Source: Marinobacterium jannaschii DSM 6295
Lineage (GTDB): Bacteria; Pseudomonadota; Gammaproteobacteria; Pseudomonadales; Balneatricaceae
Assembly (NCBI RefSeq): GCF_000620085.1
Contig: NZ_KK211067.1
Location: 1-46,185, forward strand
Reading direction: 5' to 3'
DNA: 46,185 bases
A program made the position numbers and the translations under genes. How positions within the stretch are numbered: the first letter of the stretch is position 1; each line of letters opens with the position of its first letter. Below are positions 14,886 through 24,085 of this stretch, one piece after another. Below the pieces are notes generated by a model that saw only the letters and a list, made by a program, of their open reading frames with translations, was not told where the DNA came from and did no database searches.

Positions 14886-15854
14886 ATGCCAGTTCGTACT
14901 CTCGCTGAATGGGGTCAGTTCCTTGATCCAGAAAAGAAAGGTGTTGCCAACATCATTGAGCTGCTGGATCAGGACAATGCAATCCTGGACGACATCAAGT
15001 GGATGGAAGGTAATGAAATGAATGGCAACACGACCACTATCCGTACTGGTCTTCCGAAGCCAACCTGGCGCAAGTTGTACAAGGGTGTGCCGCCATCCAA
15101 ATCCAAAGTAGGTAAGGTGACCGATACCTGCGGCATGATGGAAGACCGCTCTGAGATCGACAAGGATCTTTATGTGCTTAATGGTGCTTCAACCGAGTAT
15201 CGCCTGCAGGAGTCTCGCGCCCACACAGAGGGCATGAATCAGGAGCTGGCGACAATGGTGTTCTACGGTGACACCAATACCCATCCTGAGCGCTTCATGG
15301 GACTGGCGCCACGCTATGCCTTCAAAGATGCGCCGAATGTGGTGGATGCTGGCGGTACAGGTAATGCCTGCACTTCCATCTGGTTGGTCGTCTGGGGTGA
15401 TGATGCTGCTTGTGGAATCTTCCCGAAGGGCTCCAAGGCCGGTCTGGAGCATCAGGATCTGGGCGAGTATGACGCCTTTGATGGCGATGGTAATCGCTTC
15501 CGTGCTGTGGGCGATCTATATAAGTGGAAGCCGGGCCTTACCATTAAAGATTGGCGCTGCATCGTCCGTATCGCCAATATCGATACGGATAACATCACTG
15601 CTGCTGATTTGCAGAAGCTGATGATCCAGGCGAAGAACAAGATCCCTGCAGCTAAGCGTGCTCGCGCTATTTGGTACTGCAATGAAACCGTGATGACCGC
15701 GCTGGAAATTGCATCCACCGATAAGAACAACGTTCACCTGCGCTATGGCGAATACCTGGACAGCAAGGAAATCCTGAAGGCCCACGGTAAGCCGGTACGC
15801 CAGTGTGACGCCATCCTCAACACCGAAGCCGCCCTGTCGGCAATGCCTGCTTAA
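14886..15854 (+). CDS. major capsid protein, GP7 type
   Basis: The 322-residue product resembles the epsilon15/BPP-1 GP7 major capsid family: VRTLAEWGQFLDP at the N terminus, ILDDIKWMEGNEMNG near residue 40, ATMVFYGDTNTHPERFMGLAPRY near 130, and a late WYCNETVMTALE. It has an HK97-type fold and builds the icosahedral head. A terminator-like hairpin follows at 15878, consistent with capsid mRNA being made in excess over downstream mRNAs. Confidence 0.9.
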   Translation: MPVRTLAEWGQFLDPEKKGVANIIELLDQDNAILDDIKWMEGNEMNGNTTTIRTGLPKPTWRKLYKGVPPSKSKVGKVTDTCGMMEDRSEIDKDLYVLNGASTEYRLQESRAHTEGMNQELATMVFYGDTNTHPERFMGLAPRYAFKDAPNVVDAGGTGNACTSIWLVVWGDDAACGIFPKGSKAGLEHQDLGEYDAFDGDGNRFRAVGDLYKWKPGLTIKDWRCIVRIANIDTDNITAADLQKLMIQAKNKIPAAKRARAIWYCNETVMTALEIASTDKNNVHLRYGEYLDSKEILKAHGKPVRQCDAILNTEAALSAMPA

Positions 15855-15877
15855 GGCATTCGGTAACCGTTAATCCC

Positions 15878-15897
15878 GGGGCCTGTTGGCCCCTTTT
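15878..15897 (+). terminator. terminator-like hairpin after capsid gene
   Basis: GGGGCC/GGCCCC with loop TGTT is followed by TTTT. It is a short, GC-rich stem with a modest T run, probably a partial terminator or an mRNA 3'-end stabiliser. Confidence 0.7.
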
Positions 15898-15915
15898 CTA
15901 TTTCTGGAGATAGCG

Positions 15916-16326
15916 ATGCTTATCGATATCAATACGATGTTCTCTGACGGCCAGGCTGTGACCGCCACTGCCGCATCAACCAAATCCCTGAACCTGGGCG
16001 AAGACATCGGCCATGGCAACCTGATGGCGCTGGTCATTGCAGTGAGCGAGGTCTTCGCGGGCCTGACCTCCCTGCAGGTGGTGATTCAGCACTCTGATGA
16101 CGACAGCACCTGGGAAGACGTGCTGACAACGGCAGCCGTGCCGGTTGCTGATCTGGTGGCCGGTTACCGCTTCATGCTGGATAAAATCCCGTATAACACC
16201 AAGCCGTATGTTCGCCTGCGTTACGTGGTGGCTGGTACTGGTACCGGCGGCAAGATCTCGGCTTATGTTACGCCGACTCTACAGGAGTGGTACGGCCACA
16301 ACCAGAAGCTGGGCGGTGAACGATGA
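15916..16326 (+). CDS. Bbp16-like capsid cement protein
   Basis: The 136-residue product (MLIDINTMFSDGQAVTATAAS, VVIQHSDDDSTWEDV, PYVRLRYVVAGTGTGGKISAYVTP) matches the Bbp16/cement pattern, a jelly-roll protein that locks capsomers. ATG 15916 follows GGAGA at 15906-15910; the longer frame begins with TTG inside the terminator and is rejected. The end overlaps the next gene by four bases. Confidence 0.85.
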   Translation: MLIDINTMFSDGQAVTATAASTKSLNLGEDIGHGNLMALVIAVSEVFAGLTSLQVVIQHSDDDSTWEDVLTTAAVPVADLVAGYRFMLDKIPYNTKPYVRLRYVVAGTGTGGKISAYVTPTLQEWYGHNQKLGGER

Positions 16327-16667
16327 AAAAGTTTACCTGCATTGCTGACTGCACTTTTGAGGGCCGTCTGTTTCGCGCGGGAGAGCCGATGGCCTGGGGC
16401 GGCAGCACTCAAGATGTGCCGAAACACTTCCGGTTGAATCCCGGACAGAAGGAATCTGTCAGCAAGGAACCGGCAAGCGATCCCGGTGCAAATCGCAAGG
16501 AAGCGATTCTGAAAGCCCTTCAGCAGCTCGATCACGGAAATGATGAGCACTGGAATCAGAACGGAAGCCCCGGCGTGAAGGCAGTGGAAGCCATCATGAA
16601 CGATAAATCAGTGACCGCAAAGGATATCGCGGAGATTGCGCCGGAGTTGAAGCGCAACGCTGAGTAA
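16323..16667 (+). CDS. hypothetical head-region protein
   Basis: The 114-residue protein has an N-terminal small beta part (FTCIADCTFEGRLFRAGEPM) and a C-terminal helical part (AILKALQQLDHGNDEHWNQNG, GVKAVEAI, TAKDIAEI) that resembles the HeH/LEM-like helical tails in phage head-tail proteins. It sits between the cement protein and the tail tubular protein A-like gene, and could be a head completion protein. Not firmly assigned. Confidence 0.6.
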   Translation: MKKFTCIADCTFEGRLFRAGEPMAWGGSTQDVPKHFRLNPGQKESVSKEPASDPGANRKEAILKALQQLDHGNDEHWNQNGSPGVKAVEAIMNDKSVTAKDIAEIAPELKRNAE

Positions 16668-16675
16668 TCCTCCAT

Positions 16676-16700
16676 ACGGCCCTTCGGGGCCGTTTCTCTT
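16676..16700 (+). terminator. terminator-like hairpin ACGGCCC-TTCG-GGGCCGT
   Basis: A seven-base perfect stem with the stable TTCG loop (16676-16693) is followed by the T-rich run TTCTCTTT. It separates head genes from tail genes. Confidence 0.75.
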
Positions 16701-16711
16701 TCTGGTGATCT

Positions 16712-17299
16712 ATGCCTTCCAAAGTCTATATCTGCAACCTTGCGCTGGGCCGCATTGGTAAGCCGGTGATCCGTTCGTTTGACGATTCCAGCGCTCAGGC
16801 GGGTTACTGCCGCACCTTCTGGGATCATCTACGTGATGAGGTGCTGGCCGCCCACGCCTGGGGCTTTGCTGAAAAGTCCGTTGCCCTGGCTGATTTGGGG
16901 AATCCGCCGCCTGACTGGGGTTATCGCTACCAACTGCCGGTCGACTGCCTTAGAGCGATCGAGGTGATTCCTGCTACGCGGGGTATGCCTCCGGCGCCTT
17001 GGAAGCGTATAGCTGCCCCTGATGGTGCCAGTGCCAATGTGCTGACCGATCAGGATCAGGCTTGGCTTCGCTATACGGCCCGCATTGAGAATCCCAACGC
17101 CTATACCACTGAGTTTGCTGAAGCCTTTGCGTGGCGTTTGGCGGCTGAGATGGCGCTGCCGCTCACCAAAGATAAGGGGTTGCACCAATGGGCACATGAG
17201 CAATATCGCGTTGCTATGTCCAAGGCAGAAGCCACTGATGCTAACCAGGCACAGGCCGATGCGCCTGCTGATGCCAGCTGGATACAGGCAAGATCATGA
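16712..17299 (+). CDS. tail tubular protein A-like
   Basis: The 195-residue product resembles T7 gp11/TTPA proteins: YICNLALGRIGKPVIRSFDD at the N terminus, FWDHLRDEVLAAHAWGFA near residue 40, YRYQLPVDCLRAIEVIP and a helical C terminus (AFAWRLAAEMALPLTKDK). It would form the adaptor ring below the portal. It overlaps the next gene by four bases (ATGA). Confidence 0.8.
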   Translation: MPSKVYICNLALGRIGKPVIRSFDDSSAQAGYCRTFWDHLRDEVLAAHAWGFAEKSVALADLGNPPPDWGYRYQLPVDCLRAIEVIPATRGMPPAPWKRIAAPDGASANVLTDQDQAWLRYTARIENPNAYTTEFAEAFAWRLAAEMALPLTKDKGLHQWAHEQYRVAMSKAEATDANQAQADAPADASWIQARS

Positions 17300-19365
17300 G
17301 CACTGCATTGAATCAGGCCAGTTTCGCCGGAGGTGAGTTGGCACCATCCCTTCATGCCCGTTCCGATCTTGCGAAGTTCGCGACCGGACTGGCTCTGTGT
17401 AGCAACTTCTTTGTGCATGCTCACGGCGGAGTCAGTAACCGGCCTGGCTTCGAGTATGTCGACGGGGTGCAGGATCACAGCAAGAAGGTCCGGTTGATTG
17501 AGTTCGCATTCTCGACCGTTCAGACCTACGTGCTGGAGTTCGGGCACAACTACATGCGTATCGTTAAGGACGGCGGGCGCGTGGTCTATCCGGCCGGTCA
17601 TGCTCAGGAAGGGCTGTCGGTAGAGGTATCCACGCCTTACACCGAATCGGATCTGCCGCTGATCAAATTTGTTCAATCGGCTGACATCATGACGCTGGTG
17701 CATCCGGCGCACCCGGTACGTGAACTGGCCCGCACTGATCACCATGAATGGACCCTGTCTGTGATCTCCTTCTATCCGGAGATCAGCAAGCCGACAGGAT
17801 TGGCGTTGGATACCAATACCGTCGGCTCGGGCTCAACTGATCGCAAGTATGTGGTCACGGCCGCAGCGGCTGAAACACTGGAAGAGAGCGAGCCGTCTGA
17901 CGAGCTGTCTTTTCAGACCGATACCGACTCGAATTGGACTGAAGGTGAGTATCTTGAAATCAGCTGGACGGCGGTTTCCGGTGCAGAAAAGTACAACGTC
18001 TACAAGGAAGAGAATGGCCTGTTTGGCTATATCGGCAGCACGGAAAGCGCCTCATTCAAAGATACCAAATTTGCCCCTGATCTAAGCGATACGCCGCCTA
18101 AAGTGCGCAACCCATTTGATGGGGCAAACTACCCGGGTTCAGCTACCTACTACCAGCAGCGCCTGGTCTTCGCGCAGTCGACAGCCGAACCACAGTCGAT
18201 CTGGACCACCCAGACCGGTAACTACAAAAACATGAACGTCTCGTCGCCAGTTAAAGACGATGATGCGATTACCTTCACCATTGCCAGTCGGCAGGTAAAC
18301 GAGATTCGCCACCTGGTACCGCTGGATCAGCTGATTGTGCTGACCTCTGGCGGTGAGTGGAAAGTATCCGGCGGCAATGATGGTGTAATCACGCCAACCA
18401 CCATTCAGGTTCGACCGCAGGGCTACCGGGGATCGTCCCATGTGCCGCCGTTGCTGATCGGTAACACCGTGCTGTTCATTCAAGAGAAAGGGGCCATCGT
18501 TCGCGATCTGGCGTACTCGCTGGAGTCGGATGGCTATGCCGGTAATGACCTGTCTGTGATGGCGAATCATCTGTTCGACGGCCACACCATCATCGACTGG
18601 TGCTTTGCTCAGGCTCCTCATTCGATCGTCTGGGCGGTGCGCGATGACGGTGTATTGCTTGGCCTGACGTACGTTCGCGAGCATCAGGTCTGGGCCTGGC
18701 ATCAGCACCCGACGACAAACGGCGCATTTGAGTCGATCTGCTCCATCTCTGAGAACGGTGAGGACGCTGTTTATGCAGTGGTGCGCCGAACCATCAACGG
18801 GCAGGAAAAGCGCTATGTTGAGCGCCTGCACTCGCGTCAGTTCACGGAATCAGCCGATGCTTTCTTTGTGGATAGCGGGCTGAGCTATCAGGGGGCTGAG
18901 GTGTCCAGCATCAGCGGCCTGGATCACTTGGAAGGCGAAGCGGTATGGGTGCTGGCTGATGGTCATGTGGAGTATGAGCACACAGTTACCGGTGGCGCTA
19001 TAGCGCTCCAGCATCCCGCCTCACAGGTGCATATCGGGCTTCCCCTTATCGCATCCCTCAAAACGCTGCCGGTCGACCTGCAGGGGCAATCAGGCAGCCT
19101 GAAGCACAAAGAGAAATCCATTAACCGGGTCAATGTTCACTTCCTTGAGTCTCGTGGCGGTTATGCCGGCACAGATAAGGACTCTATGCAGGAACTGGTG
19201 CAGCGACAGTTCGAAGACTGGGGCGAATCAACCCGACTGCAGACCGGTGTTGAGCAGATCGACCTGCAACCGGACTGGAACAACCACGGCCAGACCTTTA
19301 TTGAGCAGCGCGACCCGCTACCGATGACCATTCTGGCCGTTATTCCGGAGGTGACCTTTGCGTGA
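17296..19365 (+). CDS. tail nozzle / tubular protein B-like
   Basis: The 689-residue protein begins STALNQASFAGGELAPSLHA and contains FFVHAHGGVSNRPGFEYVD near residue 40, the standard opening of large podoviral tail proteins of the BPP-1/epsilon15 group. A fibronectin-like stretch lies around residues 160-260 (PTGLALDTNTVGSGSTD, EISWTAVSGAEKYNVYKEEN). The middle has YQQRLVFAQSTAEPQSIWTT. It takes the place of T7 gp12 and probably forms the tail tube with receptor-contact surfaces. Confidence 0.8.
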   Translation: MSTALNQASFAGGELAPSLHARSDLAKFATGLALCSNFFVHAHGGVSNRPGFEYVDGVQDHSKKVRLIEFAFSTVQTYVLEFGHNYMRIVKDGGRVVYPAGHAQEGLSVEVSTPYTESDLPLIKFVQSADIMTLVHPAHPVRELARTDHHEWTLSVISFYPEISKPTGLALDTNTVGSGSTDRKYVVTAAAAETLEESEPSDELSFQTDTDSNWTEGEYLEISWTAVSGAEKYNVYKEENGLFGYIGSTESASFKDTKFAPDLSDTPPKVRNPFDGANYPGSATYYQQRLVFAQSTAEPQSIWTTQTGNYKNMNVSSPVKDDDAITFTIASRQVNEIRHLVPLDQLIVLTSGGEWKVSGGNDGVITPTTIQVRPQGYRGSSHVPPLLIGNTVLFIQEKGAIVRDLAYSLESDGYAGNDLSVMANHLFDGHTIIDWCFAQAPHSIVWAVRDDGVLLGLTYVREHQVWAWHQHPTTNGAFESICSISENGEDAVYAVVRRTINGQEKRYVERLHSRQFTESADAFFVDSGLSYQGAEVSSISGLDHLEGEAVWVLADGHVEYEHTVTGGAIALQHPASQVHIGLPLIASLKTLPVDLQGQSGSLKHKEKSINRVNVHFLESRGGYAGTDKDSMQELVQRQFEDWGESTRLQTGVEQIDLQPDWNNHGQTFIEQRDPLPMTILAVIPEVTFA

Positions 19366-19831
19366 TGTAAAGATTATTCAGGCGATACTGGGGCATGCAG
19401 AGCATATCGCTGCCCATATGCGGATCGCTGATATCAATGAGATCTGGGCAGCTTCGCTATCAACCCCTGAGGAATCGCTGATCAAGGGCATCAAACGCTC
19501 TACGCCTGCAATGACAGGCCTCGTTGATGGTCGCCCGGTTGCTATGTTTGGCGTAGCGCCGATGTCGGTAATGACCGGCGTAGGCGCGCCCTGGCTTCTC
19601 GGTACCGATGAAGTGGATCAAGTGTCACTGTCCTTCCTGAAGCATAGCCGGGCCATGGTGACGCAGTGGAAGCAGGATCACGCGCTGCTTTACAACTACG
19701 TCGACGCTCGCAATGCCGCATCTATCCGCTGGCTGAAATGGCTGGGATTCACCATCCAAGAAGCCAGGCCCTACGGAGCGCTTCAGCTCCCATTCCATCG
19801 TTTCGAATTCGTGAGGGATGACTATGTGTGA
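19358..19831 (+). CDS. GNAT-like internal virion protein (gp13 position), TTG start
   Basis: The 157-residue product has an acetyltransferase-like pattern: HAEHIAAHMRIADINEIWA at the N terminus, MFGVAPMS strand, YVDARNAASIRWLKWLGFTI near the C terminus. Phage proteins of this type (DUF2833-like, T7 gp13 position) lack clear catalytic evidence. The only sensible start is TTG 19358, preceded by CCGGAGG at 19345-19351; no ATG or GTG is in frame until 19418. It overlaps the previous gene by eight bases. Confidence 0.75.
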   Translation: MRDVKIIQAILGHAEHIAAHMRIADINEIWAASLSTPEESLIKGIKRSTPAMTGLVDGRPVAMFGVAPMSVMTGVGAPWLLGTDEVDQVSLSFLKHSRAMVTQWKQDHALLYNYVDARNAASIRWLKWLGFTIQEARPYGALQLPFHRFEFVRDDYV

Positions 19832-20297
19832 TCCGATGACTATCGCTCTGACGGCTGTTGCTGGTGCCGGAATCATGGGCGCCAAGGCTCAGTATGATTC
19901 CGGTAAATACAATCAGGCAGTCGCCAATAACAACGCCATTATCGCCAACCGCATGGCGGATGACGCCTTGGAGCGCGGCAAGGTAGAAGAGTCGCAGCAC
20001 CGTAAGAAGGTTGAGGCGCTGAAGGGTTCGCAGCGGGCAGCTATGGCAGCCAATGGTATCGACCTTGATAGCGGATCGGCCCTGGATATCCTCGGCGATA
20101 CGGCAGAGATGGGAGAGTATGACGCGCTAATGATCCGCTCTAATGCCCAGCGCGATGCTGATGGGTACCGCAACCAGGGCGTCAACTATCGAGCACAGGG
20201 CGCTATGGCTAAGCACCAGGGTAATACAGGAGCAATGTCGACCTTGCTGGGTACCGCCTCCTCTGTGTCCGGAAAGTGGTCTCAAGGGGGTAAGTAA
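19824..20297 (+). CDS. internal core protein, T7 gp14-like
   Basis: The 157-residue product starts MCDPMTIALTAVAGAGIMGA and continues with a long helical region (KKVEALKGSQRAAMAANGID, SGSALDILGD). The layout is typical of gp14-like proteins that form a pore in the outer membrane upon ejection. ATG 19824 is preferred over 19818 because GAGGG at 19813-19817 is then six bases away. Confidence 0.8.
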   Translation: MCDPMTIALTAVAGAGIMGAKAQYDSGKYNQAVANNNAIIANRMADDALERGKVEESQHRKKVEALKGSQRAAMAANGIDLDSGSALDILGDTAEMGEYDALMIRSNAQRDADGYRNQGVNYRAQGAMAKHQGNTGAMSTLLGTASSVSGKWSQGGK

Positions 20298-22397
20298 GTG
20301 AAAGTAAAAACCTACCCGCAGGGCGGCGCAGTTCAGGCCCGCCCGGATCAAACACCCTTCCAGCAAAATAGAGCCACGCCTGATGGCATGGGCGGGAACA
20401 TTGCTCAGGCGCTGAATGGCGTCGCCGATGATTTCCACCGCCGCGCCATGGAGATGAAGGCTGAAGAGGACGAGGCTGCTGCAAAGGAGCTGGATGTGCA
20501 GTTCAATCGCCAGCTTCGCGATATTCTCCACAACTCCGAGAGTGGTTATTACGGCAAGCGTGGTAAAGATGCCTTTGAGTCTTATCAGGATGCTCAGCGC
20601 CAGCTTGATGAGCTGCGCCAGGAGTACGAGGGCAAAGCGGGTAATGATGAGCAGCGCAGCATGTTTGGGGGTATCGCCAGCCGTCGCGTTGAGGGGGCGC
20701 TTGACGGTATGTCACGCCATGCAGCTAATGAAAGGCGCAGCTTTCTATCAGGGGTCTCCAGAGCTCGGCAAGAAGAGTCCATCAACGATGCTGCAGCCAA
20801 CTACACCGACCCTCAGATGCGAAAGCGAGGGATCGCGACAGCCATTGCAGAGGCCGGTGAGCAGGCCCGTCTGGAAGGCTGGTCAAGTGAGGTGCTCGCA
20901 CAAGAGAAGGCTAAGATTCAGACCCGGGCTCACGCCGTGATCATTGATCGAATGTTGGCAAATAACCCACAGGAGGCCTTCGCGTACTTTCAGGAAAACC
21001 AGGATGGTATAGAGGGCACCGCCCGAGCAAAGATAGAGAGGGTACTAAACAGCGAGAGAAGTCGCATGCAGGCCGAACAGCGTGCGAATATTTCCAGTCA
21101 GCTTGACGACTACGTAGCCTATCTGCGCGATGGTAATGTGGATCGCTCACCTCCAGTATCCAAAGCGGACGTTGAGGCGGCATATGGCGAGAAAGGGGAG
21201 GAGATCTGGAGTCAGGTCGAGCGCGCGCAGGCTTTCGGTCAGAGTATGGCGAAGATTCGCACAGCTTCGCCCGAGGAGCTGCAAGCCATACTGCAGCAAG
21301 AGCAGAACGATCTGGATTTGCCAGATGGATACAGAGTCGAACGCAAGGAATACGCGGATATTGTTGCCGCCATTCAGCACCGCAATCAGCAGATAGAAGC
21401 AGATCCAGCAGAATATGTGCTGAGGCACTTTCCAGAAACCCAGTCTGCTTATCACGTTATGTCCGATGCGCTATCAGGGAGTGATATAGAAGCCCAAAGG
21501 CGCACGATTGCGGCGTACACATCTCTCGTTGAGGAGGCGCAGACCCGACTGGGGATAGAAGCTCCCGTGCTGCTGACCGACGCCTATGCCCAACAGATCG
21601 CCAAACGCTTTAACGATCACTCCGAAGGCGGTGAGAAGCCAGCGGAAGCTGTGCAGGCAATGTCCTCTCTGTGGGGTGATGGCTGGCCCCGTGTAATGCA
21701 ACAGCTCAACGCCTCTAAGCTCATCCCGCGCGGAATAAATGTCATAGCCGCCATGTCGCCTGGATTGAGAGCTAATCAGCTTTCAGAAGCCCTAAAGGTC
21801 GGCAAGAAGGAATATGCGGGGATTCTGGATAAGGATCAGATTCGCACCATCGAAGAGACCGTTAAAGACGAGCTGATAGAGTTTCAGGAAGCATCGCTTG
21901 GCATGCTTGGGCAGGAGCAGGTGTATAACCAGTTCGTTGACGCTTCTGCATTACTGGCGATGAAGCTCGCAGCTGAAGGAGAAGATCCCTCCCGGGCCGC
22001 CGAGATCGCGACGGGTGCAACCATAAACGACCGTTACACCTACGTTGGCAGCTATCGGATCCCAAGTCATTTGAATGCATATGGTATTGAGCAGGGTGTG
22101 CAGAGCGCCATTGAAAATGCGGCTGAGTTGGACCTGAAAATCCCAGACTCGCTTCATGTGGCGAACCGAGAGGATGCGGCGGAGTTGTATCGTGGCCCCA
22201 TTGCTGTTGAGGCCAGGACACTAAACGATGACAGCGGAATCCTGTTGGTGGATCCAGATGGAAAAGGCGCTGTTTTATTGGCTGACGGCAGTCCCGCGGT
22301 GTTTAGCTGGGAAGAGCTTCAGCAGCTGGGATTGGAGCAGGTCAACGCCCGGCGCAGTCAGCTGGCCACTGATCGACTAAGGGGGATGGGGCGCTAA
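20298..22397 (+). CDS. internal virion protein, gp15-like
   Basis: The 699-residue protein is almost wholly helical, with a Gln/Glu-rich N terminus (FHRRAMEMKAEEDEAAAKEL) and long coiled segments. Its place between the gp14-like and two large proteins fits the second ejection protein of T7-like virions, which forms the conduit across the periplasm. The GTG start at 20298 immediately follows the previous stop. I see no enzymatic motif. Confidence 0.7.
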   Translation: MKVKTYPQGGAVQARPDQTPFQQNRATPDGMGGNIAQALNGVADDFHRRAMEMKAEEDEAAAKELDVQFNRQLRDILHNSESGYYGKRGKDAFESYQDAQRQLDELRQEYEGKAGNDEQRSMFGGIASRRVEGALDGMSRHAANERRSFLSGVSRARQEESINDAAANYTDPQMRKRGIATAIAEAGEQARLEGWSSEVLAQEKAKIQTRAHAVIIDRMLANNPQEAFAYFQENQDGIEGTARAKIERVLNSERSRMQAEQRANISSQLDDYVAYLRDGNVDRSPPVSKADVEAAYGEKGEEIWSQVERAQAFGQSMAKIRTASPEELQAILQQEQNDLDLPDGYRVERKEYADIVAAIQHRNQQIEADPAEYVLRHFPETQSAYHVMSDALSGSDIEAQRRTIAAYTSLVEEAQTRLGIEAPVLLTDAYAQQIAKRFNDHSEGGEKPAEAVQAMSSLWGDGWPRVMQQLNASKLIPRGINVIAAMSPGLRANQLSEALKVGKKEYAGILDKDQIRTIEETVKDELIEFQEASLGMLGQEQVYNQFVDASALLAMKLAAEGEDPSRAAEIATGATINDRYTYVGSYRIPSHLNAYGIEQGVQSAIENAAELDLKIPDSLHVANREDAAELYRGPIAVEARTLNDDSGILLVDPDGKGAVLLADGSPAVFSWEELQQLGLEQVNARRSQLATDRLRGMGR

Positions 22398-24076
22398 TGG
22401 AAAACAATAACGGCATTCGTATTCGCAGCAGTAAGCTGCTAGAGGAAATCGAATCTACTGTCGGAGATGCTGCAGCTGCAGCCGCGCAGAAAGCATGGAT
22501 TGAGAGCCCGACCTCTTCTATCTCTCGATACTTAGGGCTTGAGTCTTCTGATCGCGGTCGCTACATGACTGGCACACCCGGCTCCTACGATCCGCGCACC
22601 GCTATCAGCAACTTTCTCGACAAGGAGGCGGCGCTATCCAGGGTACAGGAGGCCGGGGTTGAGCTGTCTATTCCTGATCATGGCATACGGGAACCGGTGC
22701 TGGATCTCTTGATTGAGCGCAAGCGGGACGAGCTGAAGCGTCAGTCTGTTCTATCTCGCGCTCCTGATGGACTTGCCTCTGGATCCAGTCAGCTGGGAGC
22801 AGCATTGGCCGCCTCATTAGCTGATCCAATCAACATCGCCGCATCGTTTATACCCGTCGTCGGACAGGCGCGTTACGCAAGGATGCTTTCAAACACCTCA
22901 ACGGCAGCAGGCCGCCTGGCTGTCCGCGCCAAGGTAGGCGCCCTGGAGGGGGCGGTGGGTGCAGCTATTGTGGAGCCCGTGGTTTTGGGTGCTGCTACTG
23001 CTGAGCAAGCCGATTATGACCTCTCGGAAAGCCTAAACAATATTGGCTTTGGTGTAGTGCTTGGGGCTGGCCTTCATTCAGGGGTTGGCGCCATCTCTGA
23101 TGCCTTGCGCAAAACCCGGCTTAACGAGCGCCAACAACTGGCCAAGGCGGCCCTGGCGCAAGCCATTGAAGGGCGACCGATTGATGTGCGTTCAGTGGCA
23201 GCGGCAGGCGACTCCATCCGCGCTGTTGCTGAGCCCCGAGTGGTCTCCCGCCTGTCAGGTGATGAAGTGCTGGCGGAGGGCGTCGATAGCCTTGAGGCAG
23301 CAAGAGGTTATTTCCAGACAAACCTGCAGGGCAACACGATAATCCGGGAAGGCTTTGGCGAGGTTCGCATAACCGGTAAGGGCTGGAAGAAGGTTAAGGC
23401 AGGGCTGAGGAATGATCCGCTCAAAGCACAGCTGATTCCAGCCATTCCGGACATTATCAAGCACGGTGAGTACAAGGGGCGGTCGGAACTTTATAAGGAT
23501 CGCTCTGACGATATTCAGGCATTTCATCGCTTTGAGGCAGATGTGGAGATTGGCGGCCGGCGGGTACTGGCGGGTGTGACGGTAGCCCAGGACCGGCATG
23601 GGCGGCTGTTCTACAACATGAACCACAACCCGCACCTGCTCTGGCAAAAAAGAAAGCCCCAGATAGAGCCCAGGAGAATAGCCCGGGAATCTGAGGCCTC
23701 TGCTGTCCCCGATGGAACGGAGACAGGAGTCAGTATAGATCTGGATGCCTCTCCGCTCAATATGGAGCTTAAAAGCTTTCGGGATCGTGATGCAGCGATC
23801 GGCAAGCTGGCGACTTTGGAGCGAGGCCGATCAGTGACCTCTAAGCTGGCAGACAAGCAGGCCTCCTCATCCGCACAGGAATCCATCAAAGAAGGGATGA
23901 CCGATGATACAGAGCAGATTCTCGAGGAGGTGAGCGAGCAATTGCAGGAGCTTGCTGAAGCCATGGGAGTGGACGTTGCCCCGTACCTAAAACCGTTTGA
24001 TGAATCCATAGACGCCGCTACATCCAGCGCCAAAGCGCTCCGGGCTGCAGCAATCTGTGCGCTACGTAAAAACTGA
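22397..24076 (+). CDS. large ejection protein with nuclease-fold-like domain
   Basis: The 559-residue protein has a hydrophobic helical region at 130-240 (AAALAASLADPINIAASFIP, GVVLGAGLHSGVGAIS). Residues about 312-421 form a separate compact domain: NTIIREGFGEVRITGKGW, AQLIPAIPDIIKHGEYKGRS, FHRFEADVEIGGRRVLAGVT and GRLFYNMNHNP. That pattern resembles the LPD3/PBECR-type (Barnase-EndoU-ColicinE5/RelE-like) domains found in phage polyvalent proteins, which could cut host RNA upon entry. The domain call is by memory and uncertain. The remaining C terminus is a long acidic helix. Confidence 0.6.
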   Translation: MENNNGIRIRSSKLLEEIESTVGDAAAAAAQKAWIESPTSSISRYLGLESSDRGRYMTGTPGSYDPRTAISNFLDKEAALSRVQEAGVELSIPDHGIREPVLDLLIERKRDELKRQSVLSRAPDGLASGSSQLGAALAASLADPINIAASFIPVVGQARYARMLSNTSTAAGRLAVRAKVGALEGAVGAAIVEPVVLGAATAEQADYDLSESLNNIGFGVVLGAGLHSGVGAISDALRKTRLNERQQLAKAALAQAIEGRPIDVRSVAAAGDSIRAVAEPRVVSRLSGDEVLAEGVDSLEAARGYFQTNLQGNTIIREGFGEVRITGKGWKKVKAGLRNDPLKAQLIPAIPDIIKHGEYKGRSELYKDRSDDIQAFHRFEADVEIGGRRVLAGVTVAQDRHGRLFYNMNHNPHLLWQKRKPQIEPRRIARESEASAVPDGTETGVSIDLDASPLNMELKSFRDRDAAIGKLATLERGRSVTSKLADKQASSSAQESIKEGMTDDTEQILEEVSEQLQELAEAMGVDVAPYLKPFDESIDAATSSAKALRAAAICALRKN

Positions 24077-24085
24077 GGTGTGTTG

